In this document: in pieces, positions 18,201-27,634 of the stretch
Numbering within the stretch: position 1 is the first letter of the stretch
Layout: each line of letters begins with the position of its first letter
NCBI RefSeq assembly: GCF_900090285.1
Contig: NZ_LT607754.1
Coordinates: 124,001 to 188,000 of the forward strand
Length of the DNA stretch: 64,000 nucleotides
Origin: Micromonospora inositola
GTDB taxonomy: Bacteria > Actinomycetota > Actinomycetes > Mycobacteriales > Micromonosporaceae
Direction of reading: 5' to 3'
Program-made: the position numbers and the translations under genes
The notes under the pieces: generated by a model
The model's database searches: none
Seen by the model: only the letters and a program-made list of their open reading frames with translations
What the model was told of the DNA's origin: nothing

Positions 18201-19394
18201 ATGACCGGAACAGCTGGGCGGAACGTGGCGTACCGGTGCTTCCGCCTGCCGGCCGACCTCGACCTGGGCACCGCCGAGGGCGTGGTCGCTGTCCCGGGCG
18301 GCCTGGCTGTCGGGGCGCCGATCGGGCAGCTCGACCACACCGACCCGCACACCGGCCGCACCGACCGGTACGACCTGGCGACCTGGACCGCGCCGGTGGT
18401 GTGGGCCGGCTTCGGCGTCGACGAGATCGTCCCGTCCTGGACCGGGGACAGCCCGGAGGGCGGCTGGCTCCAGATCGAGCTGCGCGGCTGGGACGCGGGC
18501 TCGCCGTCCACCGACTGGTACGTGCTGGGCCGCTGGGCCGCCGACGACACGACGATCCACCGCACCTCGGTGCCGGGCCAGACCCAGGACGAGGCCTGGG
18601 CGAAGGTCGACACGATGGGCGCCCTGCGCTCGGCGATCACCGGCTGGCAGGCGCGGGTCACCCTGTTCCGCCGGACCGACGTCGCGGCCGGCCCGGTGCT
18701 GCGTACCCTCGGGGCGGTGGCCTCGGCCGAGGAGTGGAACGCGCCCGACCAGCCGGCGGCCTCCGCGGCCGTCGGCGCGGCCCGGGGGCGGGTGCTCGAC
18801 GTGCCCCGGTACGCGCAGCGGCTGCACGCCGGCGGGGAGACCCGCTGGGGCGGCGGTGGGGACTCCTGGTGCAGCCCCACCAGCGTGTCGATGGTGCTGG
18901 ACTTCTGGGGCGCCGGCCCGACCCCGGACCGGTACGCCTGGGTGACCCCGCCCGGCCCCCGGCCGGTCGTGGTGCACGCCGCCCGGGGCTGCTACGACCA
19001 CGCCTACGCGGGCGCGGGGAACTGGCCGTTCAACACGGCGTATGCGGGGCTGCACGGGGTGGACGCGTTCGTCACCCGGTTGCGCTCCCTCGCCGAGGCC
19101 GAGCTCTTCGTCGCGGCCGGGGTGCCGCTGGTCGTCTCGGCGCGGTTCCGGCGCGGGGAGATCCCCGGGCTCGACTACGACACCAACGGCCACCTGATGG
19201 TGCTGGTCGGCTTCACGGAGACCGGTGACCCGGTGCTCAACGACCCGTATGCCGCCACCGACGACGGGGTGCGCAGGACCGTGGACCGGGACCGGTTCCA
19301 GGCCGCCTGGCTGGGCGGCAGCGGCGGCGTGGCGTACGTGATCCGGCCGGCGTCGGTGCCGCTGCCGCCCACCCCCGCGCAGGCCAACTGGTGA
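18201..19394 (+). CDS. C39-like (peptidase_C39_2) cysteine peptidase family protein
   Basis: A 397-residue protein. The C-terminal half has the papain-like C39 layout: active-site Cys in DSWCSPTSVSMVL, His in NGHLMVLVGF and an Asp/Asn in VLNDPYA. The N-terminal 180 residues look like a beta-sandwich carrying WTAPVVWAGFGVDEIVPSW and GGWLQIELRGWD. No signal peptide is evident, so the site of action is unclear. ATG with GAGGAG about 6 nt upstream. It faces away from the two-component system and converges on the beta-propeller genes. It could be a bacteriocin- or peptide-processing enzyme or a peptidoglycan-related hydrolase; the sequence does not decide. Confidence 0.78.
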   Translation: MTGTAGRNVAYRCFRLPADLDLGTAEGVVAVPGGLAVGAPIGQLDHTDPHTGRTDRYDLATWTAPVVWAGFGVDEIVPSWTGDSPEGGWLQIELRGWDAGSPSTDWYVLGRWAADDTTIHRTSVPGQTQDEAWAKVDTMGALRSAITGWQARVTLFRRTDVAAGPVLRTLGAVASAEEWNAPDQPAASAAVGAARGRVLDVPRYAQRLHAGGETRWGGGGDSWCSPTSVSMVLDFWGAGPTPDRYAWVTPPGPRPVVVHAARGCYDHAYAGAGNWPFNTAYAGLHGVDAFVTRLRSLAEAELFVAAGVPLVVSARFRRGEIPGLDYDTNGHLMVLVGFTETGDPVLNDPYAATDDGVRRTVDRDRFQAAWLGGSGGVAYVIRPASVPLPPTPAQANW

Positions 19395-19402
19395 ACCGCT
19401 GA

Positions 19403-20689
19403 TCAGCGGCCGTCCGGCCAGACGACCAGGCCGCCGGAGGGCCGCAGGCAGACCAGGGCGGCGGCCGCGGCCGCGCAGTCGTCCCACGAGCCCGGCAGCA
19501 CGGCCCGGATCCGGGCCTGTCCGGCCGGGACGTCCAGCTCGGCGACCAGGGTGCGGTCCTCGCCGAGCCGGCGGAGCCCGAGCAGCGCGGGCTCGTACCG
19601 GGCCCCGCCGCTCAGCCGCCAGCGGCCCAGCCGGGCGAGGGTGCCGCCGGTGCGTGGGTCGACCACCGACAGGTCCATCTCCAGGCCGACGGCCGGGGCG
19701 CTGGCGAGGAGCCGACCGTCGACCGGATCGATCCCCAGCCAGCGGTCGTCGGTCCAGAGCAGACGCCCGGTGGCCGGGTCGACGGCCCGCACTCCGAGGC
19801 CCCGGTCGCGCAGGCAGATCGACCCGGCACAGTCGGCGAACCAGGTCTCGGCCGACGGGCCGACCGGCATGCTCCAGCGCCGGTCCAGCCGGTCCAGGCC
19901 GTACGCGGTGACCGTGCCCGGCGCCCCGTCGAGCAGCAGCAGGTCACCGACGACCTGGGTGACCCGGTACGACACCCCGTCGGCGGCCGGCGGCACCCGC
20001 CCGGCACGCAGCAGCGCCCCCGAGCCGGCGTCGTGGACCTCCACCCGGCCGGCGGCGGTGACCAGCACCACCCGCGTCACACCCCGGTCGCCGACCTCGT
20101 ACGCGAGCCCGTTGCCGGGCAGCGGCAACGACCACCGGGACCGGCCCGACACCGGGTCGACCGCCCGCACGGTGCCCGTCCCGTCCGCCCGGGGCGTCTC
20201 GAAGAGCACGCCGCCGGACTCCGTCCGGACCGGGTAGCCGGGCTGCCGCCAGCGCACCGCCCCGGTGTCCGGGTCCAGCAAGGTGGAGGCGGGGTCGCCG
20301 GCCCCGGCGGGGCTGCTGATCACCAGCACCGCGCCGGCCACCGTGGTGAGGCCGAGCGCGTGGTCGCCGGTGGGGAGGACGAACCGCCACAGCGGCTCCC
20401 CGCCGGGCAGCCGGTGCCCGGTCACCAGCCGACCCGCCCGGCCCACCGTGCCCGGCCCGTCGGCGACCACCAGCCGGTCGGCGAGCACCAGGAAGCCGGC
20501 GCCCTGCGGGGCGGGCACCGCCACGGACGGCCGCCGGCCCGGGGCGGGGGCCGAGCCGGCCAGCACGAGCAGCGCGGCGCAGAGCAGCGCCGCGACGCGT
20601 GCCGACCGGGAGGGGGGACGGCGCGGGTCGGGCGGCGGCTCGGTCTCGTCGCCGTGCCGCAGCTCGCCCAGCTCGATGACCGGGCTCAC
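19403..20689 (-). CDS. PQQ-type beta-propeller membrane protein (paralogue A)
   Basis: A 428-residue protein with one N-terminal transmembrane helix (VAALLCAALLVLAGSAPA) after a short cytoplasmic tail beginning SPVIELGE. The rest is a beta-propeller of the PQQ-binding-like class, outside the membrane. Blades are marked by repeats such as DPDTGAVRWRQPGYP, DPVSGRSRWSLPLPG and DPATGRLLWTDDRWL. Cys pairs (FADCAGSICL, and DDCAAAAAALVCLRP at the C-terminus) may form disulfides. The GTG at 20689 is chosen because it overlaps the stop of the upstream paralogue (GTGA). No enzymatic residues are evident; a structural or ligand-binding role is likely. Confidence 0.78.
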   Translation of the reverse strand: MSPVIELGELRHGDETEPPPDPRRPPSRSARVAALLCAALLVLAGSAPAPGRRPSVAVPAPQGAGFLVLADRLVVADGPGTVGRAGRLVTGHRLPGGEPLWRFVLPTGDHALGLTTVAGAVLVISSPAGAGDPASTLLDPDTGAVRWRQPGYPVRTESGGVLFETPRADGTGTVRAVDPVSGRSRWSLPLPGNGLAYEVGDRGVTRVVLVTAAGRVEVHDAGSGALLRAGRVPPAADGVSYRVTQVVGDLLLLDGAPGTVTAYGLDRLDRRWSMPVGPSAETWFADCAGSICLRDRGLGVRAVDPATGRLLWTDDRWLGIDPVDGRLLASAPAVGLEMDLSVVDPRTGGTLARLGRWRLSGGARYEPALLGLRRLGEDRTLVAELDVPAGQARIRAVLPGSWDDCAAAAAALVCLRPSGGLVVWPDGR

Positions 20690-21972
20690 GGCAACCGCCA
20701 CAGCCCGAACCCGCCGTCGGCCCGCCGGCAGGCGAGCACGCCCGCGCCGACCCGGCAGTCGCCGAGCAGGCCGGGCAGCGCGCCGATCACCCGGGCCCGG
20801 GCGGCGACCAGGTCCAGCTCGGCCACGACCAGCCGCCCGTCCGGGCCCCGCCGGCTGCCGATCAGCGGGACGTCCGGGTCGGCCCAGTTCGCCAGCTCCC
20901 AGCTGCCCAGGTCGGCCAGCCGGTGACCGGTCGCCGCCTCGACCACCGCGTACCGGGAGGCCCCAGCGGGGTCGGCCGTGGTCACCAGGAACCGGCCGGC
21001 GTTCACCCGCAGCACCGCCCGCGAATGCTCGTCACGCCATCGGATGGCGCCGGTCGCCGGGTCGAGCGCCCACATCCCGCCGATCTGCTGGTACGCACAG
21101 AGCAGAGCGCCGCAGGGGCTCAGGTAGCCGACCAGGGAGAGCCGGGTGGTCCAGCGCCGGTCCAGGCGGTCCAGGCCGTAACCGGTGACCGTGGCGCCGT
21201 TGTCCCGGATCACCAGCAGCAGGTCGTCGACCACCGCCGTCCGCTGCCAGTTGGGCAGCTCACCGGGACGGATGTTGCGGGTGACCAGCCGGGCACCGGA
21301 GACCGCGTCGCGCACCTCGACCTCGCCGGAGGCCGGCGCCAGCACGACCCGGTCAGCCCCGGCCGGGCCGTAGCGCAGGTCGGCGCCGCCCGGCGGCGTC
21401 GGCACCCACCACAGTGCCCGCCCGGACGGCACGTCGACCCGGCGGATCGTGCCCTGCCCCACCGCGTCGACGGTCTGGATGAGCACCCCGTCTCCCGCCT
21501 CGACCGCCACGCCGGGCTGCTGCCAGCCGGGCGCGCCGGTCCGGGCGTCCACGGTGAACGTCCGGTAGGTGCCGTCGGTGCCGCCCACCGGGCCGGTGAG
21601 CAGCACCGACCCGGCCCGGTTCAGCAGCCCGACGATGTCGCCACTGCCCACCGGAAGCGAGCTGCGCCACAGCCGGGTGGGCGGACCGTGCGCCGGGATC
21701 CGGTATGCGACGAGCTGCCGCCCCTCGTTCCGGTCCAGGTCGGGCGGCTCGACCAGGTAGAGGCGGTCGCCGACGAGGAAGGCCTCGGCGCCGGGGCGGG
21801 CCGGCACGGCGGCGGCCGGACGGCCGGCCGCCGGAACGCCGCCGGCGAGCGTGAGCAGGGCGACCGCCAGCACCGCCAGGATCCGGTACGGCCGCGCGGC
21901 GGGCCGGGGCGGTCGGGTCGACGGCGCCGGCGCCGGGTCGTCGCGACGCTCACCCAGATCGATGACGGTCAC
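20686..21972 (-). CDS. PQQ-type beta-propeller membrane protein (paralogue B)
   Basis: A 428-residue paralogue of the next gene, with the same length when both start at matching GTG codons. The N-terminus TVIDLGERRDD parallels SPVIELGELRHG. One transmembrane helix follows (ILAVLAVALLTLAGGVPA), then the propeller with blades such as DARTGAPGWQQPGV and DPATGAIRWRDEHS. The C-terminal DCRVGAGVLACRRADGGFGLW keeps the Cys pair. The start at 21972 is preceded by a GGAGGGG sequence; ATG at 21993 is possible but breaks the match with its paralogue. The two genes are coupled by a 4-nt overlap and arose by tandem duplication. Confidence 0.75.
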   Translation of the reverse strand: MTVIDLGERRDDPAPAPSTRPPRPAARPYRILAVLAVALLTLAGGVPAAGRPAAAVPARPGAEAFLVGDRLYLVEPPDLDRNEGRQLVAYRIPAHGPPTRLWRSSLPVGSGDIVGLLNRAGSVLLTGPVGGTDGTYRTFTVDARTGAPGWQQPGVAVEAGDGVLIQTVDAVGQGTIRRVDVPSGRALWWVPTPPGGADLRYGPAGADRVVLAPASGEVEVRDAVSGARLVTRNIRPGELPNWQRTAVVDDLLLVIRDNGATVTGYGLDRLDRRWTTRLSLVGYLSPCGALLCAYQQIGGMWALDPATGAIRWRDEHSRAVLRVNAGRFLVTTADPAGASRYAVVEAATGHRLADLGSWELANWADPDVPLIGSRRGPDGRLVVAELDLVAARARVIGALPGLLGDCRVGAGVLACRRADGGFGLWRLP

Positions 21973-22053
21973 GGCCACCCCTCCCCCGCCCACCCCCCCG
22001 GACGGCGCCCGCCGGGACGCACCGGCCCGGCCGGGGCGACGCCGCGCCGCCTG

Positions 22054-22059
22054 TACGAT
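22054..22059 (+). promoter_or_regulatory. -10 box of a leaderless promoter
   Basis: TACGAT ends 8 nt before the GTG at 22068. An ATG overlapping the box is in another frame and is not the start. Confidence 0.5.
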
Positions 22060-22067
22060 GGCCCGTC

Positions 22068-23939
22068 GTGGCCGTGCCGGTGGTAGACCCCTCGTTGAAC
22101 TCCGCGTCCGTCGCGGTCGAGCCCGTCGTGGCCGACCCGCCGCGCCGGCCCCGACGCCGGCCGGCCCGCGCCGACGTGCTGGCCATCGGAGCCTATGCGT
22201 TGCTCGGCGTTTTCGTCTGCCTCAACTACTGGGTGGACGTCCAGCACCGGGTGTCGTCGCACCTGCCGACCGACCACAGCTGGTTCGAGTGGCTCTTCGC
22301 GCACGGCGCCTACTCGGTGCGGCACCTGGAGAACCCGCTCTTCACCGCCCGGCAGAACGCGCCCGACGGCGTGAACATGATGGCGAACACCTCGCTGCTC
22401 GGGGTCACCCTGCCGCTGGCGCCGCTCACCCTGCTCCTCGGCCCCCAGGTGATGTACGCGCTCTACCTGGGCGGGGCGCTCGCCGCGACGGCCGGCACGT
22501 CGTACTGGATGCTGTCGCGGCACCTGGTCCGCTCCCGGGGCGCGGCCTTCGTCGGCGGCGCGTTCCTCGGTTTCGCGCCCGGCATCGTGCACCACGCCAA
22601 CGGGCAGCCGAACTTCGTCTCCAACTTCCTGCTCCCGCTGATCGTGGTGCGGGTGCTGCGCCTCGGCGAGCCGGGCCGGTGGTGGCGCAACGGGATCGCG
22701 CTCGGCGTGCTGGTCGCGTACCAGATCTTCATCAACGAGGAGATGCTGCTGCTCACCGCGCTGGCCTGCCTCGTGGTGGTGGCCGCGTACGTGGCGCAGC
22801 GACCGCGGGCGGCGTGGGCGCGGGCCGGCGCGTTCCTCGCCGCCGGCGGCGTCGGCGCCGGGCTCGCCCTGCTGCTGGCCGCGTACCCGATCTGGTTCCA
22901 GTTCAACGGGCCGCAGTCCTACCGGGGCCTGCAGGGCGGCGTCTTCCACAGCTGGGGCGAGGACCTTGCCGCGTTCGTCACCTTCGCCCGGGACACCGTC
23001 GCCGGCGACGAGGCGGTGGAGCGGACCATCGGGCTGACCGAGCAGAACACCTGGTTCGGCTGGCCGCTGGTGCTGGTCGCGCTGGTCGCCCTGGCGCTGC
23101 TGGTCCGCCGCTCGCTCGCCGCCCGGATCCTCGCCGTGCTGGTGGTGGTCTTCAGCGTCGCGGCGATCGGCCCGAAGGTGCGGTTCGACGGGGTGGAGAC
23201 CGCGATCGACGGGCCCTGGGCGTACGTCCCGGACGACCTGCCGCTGGTCGAGATGATGATGCCGACCCGGCTCTCCCTGGTGGTGGCCGCCGCGGTCGGG
23301 GTGCTGCTGGCGCTGGCCTGGAACGCCCTCGCCGGCGACGGCCGCCCGCCGGTGCCGGCCCCGCGCACCGCCGCCGAGTCCGGCGCCGCGCAATCGCCGG
23401 CCGTCGGGCCGCGGCGCCGGTGGCTGCGCCCGATCGGGTACGCCGCGATCACGCTCGCGGTGCTGCCGCTCTTCCCCCGGCCGCTGCCCGCCCAGCACGT
23501 CGACCCGCCGCCGCACTTCATCACGGCCGGCGGCTGGCGCCCGTACGTCCCGGCCGGCCGGACGCTGGTGCCGGTGCCCGTCCCGAGCAACGTGCACGGC
23601 CTGCCCACGCTGCGCTGGAGCGCCCTGACCGGGCAGCAGTTCCCGATCCCCGGTGGCTACTTCATCGGCCCGAACGAGCAGGGCGAGGGCGTCTTCGGGG
23701 CGCCGAACCGGCCGACCAGCACCCTGATCTACGCCACCATGGACGCCGGCAGGGTGCCGCCGCTCACCGCGGAGAACCGTCGCCAGGCGGTCGAGGACCT
23801 GCGCTTCTGGAAGGCCTCGGTGGTGGTGCTCGGCGCGAACCCGCGCGAGCCCGTCCTGCGCGAGCTGATGACCGCCCTGCTCGGCCCGCCGCAGCGGGTC
23901 GACGACGTCTGGCTCTGGGACGTCCGCGGCCTGGTGTGA
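22068..23939 (+). CDS. Polytopic membrane protein, GT-C glycosyltransferase-like (paralogue 1)
   Basis: A 623-residue integral membrane protein with about ten helices over residues 37-475 and a soluble C-terminal part of about 140 residues. The first external loop has a conserved acidic residue (PTDHSWFEW, D69) followed by NAPDGVNMMANTS, shared with two neighbouring paralogues. Other shared motifs are NEEMLLLTAL, TEQNTWFGW, MPTRLSL and, in the tail, GGYFIGPNE and RRQAVEDLRFWK. A catalytic Asp in the first external loop followed by many helices resembles GT-C enzymes that use lipid-linked sugars, but no family was confirmed. GTG start is leaderless. It converges on paralogue 2. Confidence 0.7.
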   Translation: MAVPVVDPSLNSASVAVEPVVADPPRRPRRRPARADVLAIGAYALLGVFVCLNYWVDVQHRVSSHLPTDHSWFEWLFAHGAYSVRHLENPLFTARQNAPDGVNMMANTSLLGVTLPLAPLTLLLGPQVMYALYLGGALAATAGTSYWMLSRHLVRSRGAAFVGGAFLGFAPGIVHHANGQPNFVSNFLLPLIVVRVLRLGEPGRWWRNGIALGVLVAYQIFINEEMLLLTALACLVVVAAYVAQRPRAAWARAGAFLAAGGVGAGLALLLAAYPIWFQFNGPQSYRGLQGGVFHSWGEDLAAFVTFARDTVAGDEAVERTIGLTEQNTWFGWPLVLVALVALALLVRRSLAARILAVLVVVFSVAAIGPKVRFDGVETAIDGPWAYVPDDLPLVEMMMPTRLSLVVAAAVGVLLALAWNALAGDGRPPVPAPRTAAESGAAQSPAVGPRRRWLRPIGYAAITLAVLPLFPRPLPAQHVDPPPHFITAGGWRPYVPAGRTLVPVPVPSNVHGLPTLRWSALTGQQFPIPGGYFIGPNEQGEGVFGAPNRPTSTLIYATMDAGRVPPLTAENRRQAVEDLRFWKASVVVLGANPREPVLRELMTALLGPPQRVDDVWLWDVRGLV

Positions 23940-23981
23940 CGGCCACCGGCCGCGGCGGCCCGGGGCAGCCGGCGGCCCGGG

Positions 23982-25790
23982 TCAGCCGACCAGGGGGCGG
24001 ACGTCCCAGATGTGGGCGCCGGGCACGTCGCGGCCGGGGCCGACGAGGCCGTCCAGCGTCGCGCGGACCGGATCGGTCGGCGACGAGCCGGCCTGCACCA
24101 GGACGGCGGCCCGCCAGTGGCGCAGGTCCTCTACCGCCTGGCGCCGGTCCGCGTCGCCGACCGGCGGCGCCTGGCCGCTCTCCGCGGCCCGGCGCAGCAG
24201 CACCGAGGTCGGGTTGTCCGGCGCGCCCCAGTGCGCGGTCGGGTCGGCCGCGCTCGCCGGGCCGATGAAGTAGCCGCCCGGCGCGGTGAAGGCCAGCCCG
24301 GTCCGGGCCGACCAGAACATGGCCGGGCTGACCCCCGCCCCGGTCACCGGCGGCACCGGCACCAGCGTCCGCCCCGGCGGCACGTACGCCCGCCAGCCGC
24401 CGTCGGCCACGAACGCCGGCACCAGCCCGGCGGGCACGGTACGGATCGGCGTCGGGGCGAGCGGCAGCAGCGCGGCGGCCACCGCCCCGGTGCAGAGCAG
24501 CCGCCACGCCCGCCCGACACGGTGTTCGGACGCCCGGTCCAGGGCGAGGGCGAGCAGCACCCCCAGCACCGGCACGCAGACCAGCGCGAACCGGGCGGGC
24601 ACCACCAGGTCGAGCAGCGGCACCCCGCTGACCAGCCGGTACGGCCCGGGCAGCCCGGTCTCGTGGTGGTCGACCCGGATGCCGGTGCCGAGGGAGAGCA
24701 GGGCGAAGAGCAGGCCGCAACCGGCCAGCGCGCGGACCAGGGGCCGCCGCCACAGCCGGACCACCACCAGCACGGCCAGCAGCGGCAGGACCGGCCCGAA
24801 GAAGGAGTTCTCCTCGGTCGGGTTCGGCGACAGCAGCCCCGCCGAGTGGTCGTCCCCGGCGACGGTCTGCCGGGCGGCGGCGGTGAACGAGGCCGCGTCG
24901 AGGCGGAAGCCCTGCGCGAAGAAGGGCATCCCGGCATAGTGGCCGGGACCGTGGAACTGGAACCACAGCGGGTACGCCAGCAGCACCCCCGCCACCAGCG
25001 CGCCGATGCCGAGCCGGCCGAGCAGCGCGGGCGCCCGCCGCCGCGCGCCCCCCGGATCGGCCAGCGCGTACGCCGCGGCGAGGACCCCGGCGGCGAGGGC
25101 GAGGAAGACCAGCACCTCCTCGCCGAGGAAGACCTGGTACGCCACCGCCAGCCCGAGCAGCACCCCGTCCCGTCGCACCCGGTCGGCGGCGGGCCGGAAG
25201 ACCAGCCCGAGGATCACCGGGACCAGGAACTGGGCGGCCATGTGCAGGTGCGCCCCGGCCTGCGAGACCATCCCGGGGGCGAAGCCGCAGAACAGCCCGC
25301 CCACCGCCGCCGCGACCCGGGAGCGGACCAGCCGGCGGGCCAGCAGGGCGTACCAGGCGGTGGCGGTGCCGGCCAGGCAGCAGACCACGGCCACCAGGAA
25401 GGCCGCCTGGGAGCCGAACAGCAGGGTCACCGGGGTCAGCGGCACGCCCAGCCCGAGCACCGAGGTGTTGGCCATCAGGTTGACCCCGTCCGGGGCGTTC
25501 AGGGCCGTGCTGTACAGCGGGTTCTCCGCGCCGGTCACCGCCCGCGCGGCCCGGGCCAGCATCCACTCGAAGAGCATCTGGTCGCCGGCCTGGTGGAAGA
25601 GCCGTTCCGGGCGGCCCCACTGCCCGCCGGTGAGCAGCACGGCCAGCCCGAGGTAGCCGGCGAGCACCAGCACGTCGACGCCGCGCGGCGCGCGGCGGCG
25701 GGGCCGGCCCGCCGGGGCGGCGTCGGGCGGGACGGCGGCCGGCGGGGCGGTGGTCAGGCCGACGGGGCGGTCAGTGTCCGGACGTCCCAC
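23982..25790 (-). CDS. Polytopic membrane protein, GT-C-like (paralogue 2)
   Basis: About 602 residues with the same layout as the flanking paralogues. Shared motifs: first-loop Asp in QAGDQMLFEW, NAPDGVNLMANTS, LGEEVLVFLAL, TEENSFFG, VPARFALV, then the soluble tail with GGYFIGPAS, RRQAVEDLRHWRAAV and the closing WDVRPLVG. The start is uncertain. The GTG at 25790 gives a 37-nt overlap with paralogue 3; GTG at 25796 is equally possible. The frame stays open further upstream through paralogue 3, but that part is a shadow. It is likely in one transcript with paralogue 3. Confidence 0.68.
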   Translation of the reverse strand: MGRPDTDRPVGLTTAPPAAVPPDAAPAGRPRRRAPRGVDVLVLAGYLGLAVLLTGGQWGRPERLFHQAGDQMLFEWMLARAARAVTGAENPLYSTALNAPDGVNLMANTSVLGLGVPLTPVTLLFGSQAAFLVAVVCCLAGTATAWYALLARRLVRSRVAAAVGGLFCGFAPGMVSQAGAHLHMAAQFLVPVILGLVFRPAADRVRRDGVLLGLAVAYQVFLGEEVLVFLALAAGVLAAAYALADPGGARRRAPALLGRLGIGALVAGVLLAYPLWFQFHGPGHYAGMPFFAQGFRLDAASFTAAARQTVAGDDHSAGLLSPNPTEENSFFGPVLPLLAVLVVVRLWRRPLVRALAGCGLLFALLSLGTGIRVDHHETGLPGPYRLVSGVPLLDLVVPARFALVCVPVLGVLLALALDRASEHRVGRAWRLLCTGAVAAALLPLAPTPIRTVPAGLVPAFVADGGWRAYVPPGRTLVPVPPVTGAGVSPAMFWSARTGLAFTAPGGYFIGPASAADPTAHWGAPDNPTSVLLRRAAESGQAPPVGDADRRQAVEDLRHWRAAVLVQAGSSPTDPVRATLDGLVGPGRDVPGAHIWDVRPLVG

Positions 25791-27634
25791 AACCACACGT
25801 CCAACTCCTGCCGGCCGGGGCCGACCAGCTGCTCGACGGTACGCCGCAGCGGCTCGGCGTTCTGCTGGTCCAGCGGCAGCACCACGACGGCGGCCCGCCA
25901 GTGCCGCAGCTCGTCCAGGCAGCGACGGCGCTGCCGGTCGTCCAGCTTCGGCGTACGGCCGGTGGTGGCCACCTCCTCGAGCAGGTCGCCGATGCCGCTC
26001 GGCCGCCCACCGAATCGGCCCGGGTCGCCGGTCACGCCGTTGCGTGGGGCGAGGAAGTAGCCACCGGGGATCTTGAAGTCCAGGTTGGTGCTGGCGGCCC
26101 AGCGCATCGCGTGGGTGTTGCCCATGCTCGGCACCGGCACCGGCACCAGGGTCTGGTCCGGGCCGACGTAGTCGCGCCAGCGGTCGGCGGTGATGAACCG
26201 GGGCACCGCCGGGCGGGTGGTGACCTGCAACGGCATCGGCGCGATCGGCAGCAGGGCGAGGACCAGGCCGGCGACGGTCAGCGTGCGCACGGTCCGCCGG
26301 TCGGCCGTCCGCAGCGACCAGGCCCGCTCGACCGCCAGGGCCAGCAGCACCCCGATCACCACGGTGGTGATCAGGCCGAACCGGGTGGGCACCACCGCGT
26401 CGAGCAGCGGCAGCCGGACGAGCAGCTCCCACGGGCCGGTGGCCAGGTCCCGGTCCCACCAGGACACCCGCTCGCCGAGGGAGAGCACCGCGAAGAACAG
26501 CCCGGTCACCGCGAGCGCCCGGACCACCACCTCGCGCCGCAGCCAGGCCACGATGCCGACGGCCAGCAGCGACAGGCTCCAGCCGAAGAAGGCGTTCTCC
26601 TCCGAGTAGTTCGGCGCGAGGTTGACGTTGGCCCGCTCGTTGCCGCCCAGGGAGGGCGAGCCGGGGGCGAAGAACGCGGCGATGTCGTTGCCGTAGTCGC
26701 GGACCGTGTCGCTGAGCCCGTGGTACGCCATCGGCCCGGCGAACTGCACCCACAGCGGGTACGCCAGCAGCGCCCCGGCCAGCACCGCACAGACCGCCAG
26801 CCCGGTGGCGAGCGGGCGCCACGCGGCCGACCAGCGGCCGTGCCGCTGGGCGAGCACGGCGAGCAGGAAGACGCCGCAGGCCAGCGCGGTGAAGAGCAGG
26901 ATCTCCTCGTTGATGAACGCCTGCACGGTGACCAGCAGGGCGAGCAGCGCGCCGTCGCGGACCGGGCGGGTGGCGCGGGTCAGCACCAGCACCCGCCAGA
27001 CGATGAACGGCAGCAGGAACTGGGAGATGATGTTGGGGTGCCAGTTGGCGTGCGCGAGCATCGCCGGCGAGAACCCGCAGAACCAGCCGCCCACCGCCGC
27101 GGCCAGCCGGGTCCGCACGATGTGCCGGGAGAGCACGTGGTACCAGGCGGCGGCGGTGCCGGCGAGACCGAGTGTCACCAGCGTCACGAAGGAGACGGCC
27201 GGTCCGAAGAGGAGGGTCACCGGCACCATCGGGATGCCGAGCGCCAGGATGGCGGTGTTCGCCATCAGGTTGACCCCGTCGGGATAGTTGAACTGGTCGG
27301 TGTAGAACGGGAACTCGCCGTGCAGCACCACCCGCACCGAGTGGGCGAGGAAGAACTGCACCTGCGCCGGGTCGCTGCTGTAGAGCGAGGCGACCCGACC
27401 GGCCGGATCCGCCCAGATCCGGCTGGTCACCCAGACCGCGGCGAGCAGGAAGACGCCGTGCACCGCGAGGTCCTGCCGGCGGGGCGTCCACCGCCAGCGC
27501 CGCCGGGCGGCCGGGCGGCCGGGCTCGCGGGCACGGTCGGCGTCGGTGACCTGGCCGGCGTCCGTGACGCGCGGTGAGCCGGTCGGGGCGTCGGCGTCCG
27601 GTGGGGAGTCGACACGGGTCTCGGCAGACGTCAC
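25754..27634 (-). CDS. Polytopic membrane protein, GT-C-like (paralogue 3)
   Basis: A 626-residue membrane protein with a 50-residue charged cytoplasmic N-terminus, about ten helices and a soluble C-terminal tail. The first-loop Asp is D88 in YSSDPAQVQFF. The hallmark NYPDGVNLMANTA, then INEEILLFTAL, SEENAFFGW, VPTRFGL, GGYFLAPRN and RRRCLDELRHWRAAVVV, matches the other two copies. GTG start with TAGACT (27644-27649) ending 9 nt upstream, so it is probably leaderless. It heads a two-gene unit with paralogue 2. All three may act on one envelope polysaccharide or glycolipid, which is inference. Confidence 0.7.
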   Translation of the reverse strand: MTSAETRVDSPPDADAPTGSPRVTDAGQVTDADRAREPGRPAARRRWRWTPRRQDLAVHGVFLLAAVWVTSRIWADPAGRVASLYSSDPAQVQFFLAHSVRVVLHGEFPFYTDQFNYPDGVNLMANTAILALGIPMVPVTLLFGPAVSFVTLVTLGLAGTAAAWYHVLSRHIVRTRLAAAVGGWFCGFSPAMLAHANWHPNIISQFLLPFIVWRVLVLTRATRPVRDGALLALLVTVQAFINEEILLFTALACGVFLLAVLAQRHGRWSAAWRPLATGLAVCAVLAGALLAYPLWVQFAGPMAYHGLSDTVRDYGNDIAAFFAPGSPSLGGNERANVNLAPNYSEENAFFGWSLSLLAVGIVAWLRREVVVRALAVTGLFFAVLSLGERVSWWDRDLATGPWELLVRLPLLDAVVPTRFGLITTVVIGVLLALAVERAWSLRTADRRTVRTLTVAGLVLALLPIAPMPLQVTTRPAVPRFITADRWRDYVGPDQTLVPVPVPSMGNTHAMRWAASTNLDFKIPGGYFLAPRNGVTGDPGRFGGRPSGIGDLLEEVATTGRTPKLDDRQRRRCLDELRHWRAAVVVLPLDQQNAEPLRRTVEQLVGPGRQELDVWLWDVRTLTAPSA

